Source of the DNA: Desulfovibrionaceae bacterium
GTDB taxonomy: Bacteria > Pseudomonadota > Gammaproteobacteria > Burkholderiales > Burkholderiaceae_C
Assembly (NCBI GenBank): GCA_009778355.1
Contig: WRJY01000189.1
Location: 1 to 6,470, forward strand
Direction of reading: 5' to 3'
DNA: 6,470 nt
In this document: piece by piece, positions 6,263 through 6,470 of the stretch
Numbering within the stretch: the first letter of the stretch is position 1
Layout of the letters: each line of letters begins with the position of its first letter
Notes under the pieces: model-generated
Told to the model about the DNA's origin: nothing
The model's input: only the letters and a program-made list of their open reading frames with translations
Database searches by the model: none
Position numbers and translations under genes: made by a program

Positions 6263-6349
6263 AGATGCCGACTTTGGTTGCCTCGTGAACCTGTTTTTTC
6301 TATACACGTCGCCAAAACGTGTATAGAAATCGATGAAATCTATACATAA
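6101..6349 (+). pseudogene. Truncated IS3-family transposase orfA
   Basis: ATG 6101 is preceded by AAGGAG (6088-6093) at good spacing. The first 50 residues, MAKLSRARYTLEFKLEAVRM... to HNWVKAERD, are a typical IS3-family OrfA N-terminus with a helix-turn-helix (about residues 26-46, SLAAVSKILGIAAQTLHNWV). OrfA proteins normally run on through a leucine-zipper-like segment to about 90-100 residues, and an overlapping orfB carries the DDE catalytic domain. Here the match ends near residue 50-53 and the frame continues into unrelated sequence (RCRLWLPREPVF...) to TAA at 6347-6349, overlapping the fic start. The product would lack catalytic function. It could at most be a small DNA-binding peptide, but decay is the simpler reading. 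Confidence 0.82.
6297..6346. promoter_or_regulatory. Inverted-repeat operator candidate over the fic start
   Basis: TTTCTATACACGT at 6297-6309 and ACGTGTATAGAAA at 6317-6329 form a perfect 13-bp inverted repeat with a 7-base spacer. The core TCTATACA (6299-6306) recurs in the same direction at 6339-6346, inside the first fic codons. Ending a few bases before ATG 6333, the array is well placed for repression or autoregulation. It is A+T-rich in a G+C-rich neighbourhood. It could also work as a hairpin in RNA, but no run of T follows the right arm, so a terminator is less likely in the + direction; on the - strand the right end is likewise not T-rich enough. Confidence 0.6.
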
Positions 6350-6470
6350 TCAGGGTTCCACGTCAAAGAAAGCGCCTTCCGTGAACAGTTTGCCGCCCTT
6401 GCAGGCTTTGGAGCATCTCGACCCGGCCCGGTTCGAGACCCCGGCCATTCTCAAGCGGCTGGTTTCCGCG
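6333..6470 (+). CDS. Fic-family protein, N-terminal start (partial)
   Basis: 46 codons from ATG 6333 remain open to the window end. The segment LPPLQALEHLDPARFETPAILKRLVSA resembles the N-terminal Fic_N region of Fic/DOC-family proteins, where ET-x-x-x-LK-x-x-x-x-A leads into the helix that often continues as RALAELKG. The catalytic HPFxxGNGR motif and any inhibitory or C-terminal winged-helix part lie beyond the window, so AMP-transferase activity cannot be confirmed. A weak purine stretch precedes ATG 6333; GTG 6378, after AAAGAAAG, is an alternative start that would place all the repeated half-sites upstream of the coding region. Fic proteins are common in accessory regions, sometimes as toxin-like modules, and several of this long type carry a DNA-binding domain, which would fit the operator-like repeat upstream. 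Confidence 0.7.
   Translation, partial: MKSIHNQGSTSKKAPSVNSLPPLQALEHLDPARFETPAILKRLVSA

Overview
The window is about 65% G+C (estimated by eye). It holds the 5' part of a cytochrome cd1 denitrification operon: nirS, nirC, nirF, a nirD-nirL fusion and a nirG-nirH fusion, all on the + strand. It is flanked by the last codons of queF on the left and by an insertion-sequence remnant and the start of a Fic-family gene on the right. Codon use, the queF neighbour, the fused siroheme-decarboxylase genes and a paired palindromic repeat with CCCTCCCCC/GGGGGAGGG stems suggest a denitrifying betaproteobacterium of the Burkholderiales, perhaps Comamonadaceae (Acidovorax/Alicycliphilus type). The taxonomic placement is inference.

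Layout. 1-93: C-terminus of QueF (queuosine biosynthesis), followed by a hairpin at 98-123. 124-344: nirS control region, with an FNR/DNR-type box at 222-235 and a -10 element at 258-263 in class II spacing. 345-2129: nirS, the periplasmic nitrite reductase. 2130-2327: a 198-base gap without a gene that contains a strong hairpin (2223-2250). 2328-2684: nirC, a small c-type cytochrome. 2681-3877: nirF, a lipoprotein of heme d1 biosynthesis. 3880-5016: nirDL. 5013-6026: nirGH. nirC, nirF, nirDL and nirGH are joined by ATGA overlaps or a 2-base gap, so they look translationally coupled.

How the genes work together. NirDL and NirGH are the siroheme decarboxylase, which makes 12,18-didecarboxysiroheme in the cytoplasm. 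NirF acts later, in the periplasm, on the way to heme d1, which is the catalytic cofactor of NirS. NirC is a small electron-transfer cytochrome of the same system. The radical SAM enzyme NirJ, the methyltransferase NirE and the dehydrogenase NirN, which usually follow, are not present. Instead the operon ends 74 bases before a truncated IS3-type orfA.

The most unusual features are a BIME/REP-like double palindrome carried in frame inside nirDL, which lengthens the linker between its two halves; the replacement of the expected nirJEN segment by an IS remnant and a fic gene; and a 13-bp inverted repeat, with a third half-site, lying across the fic start.
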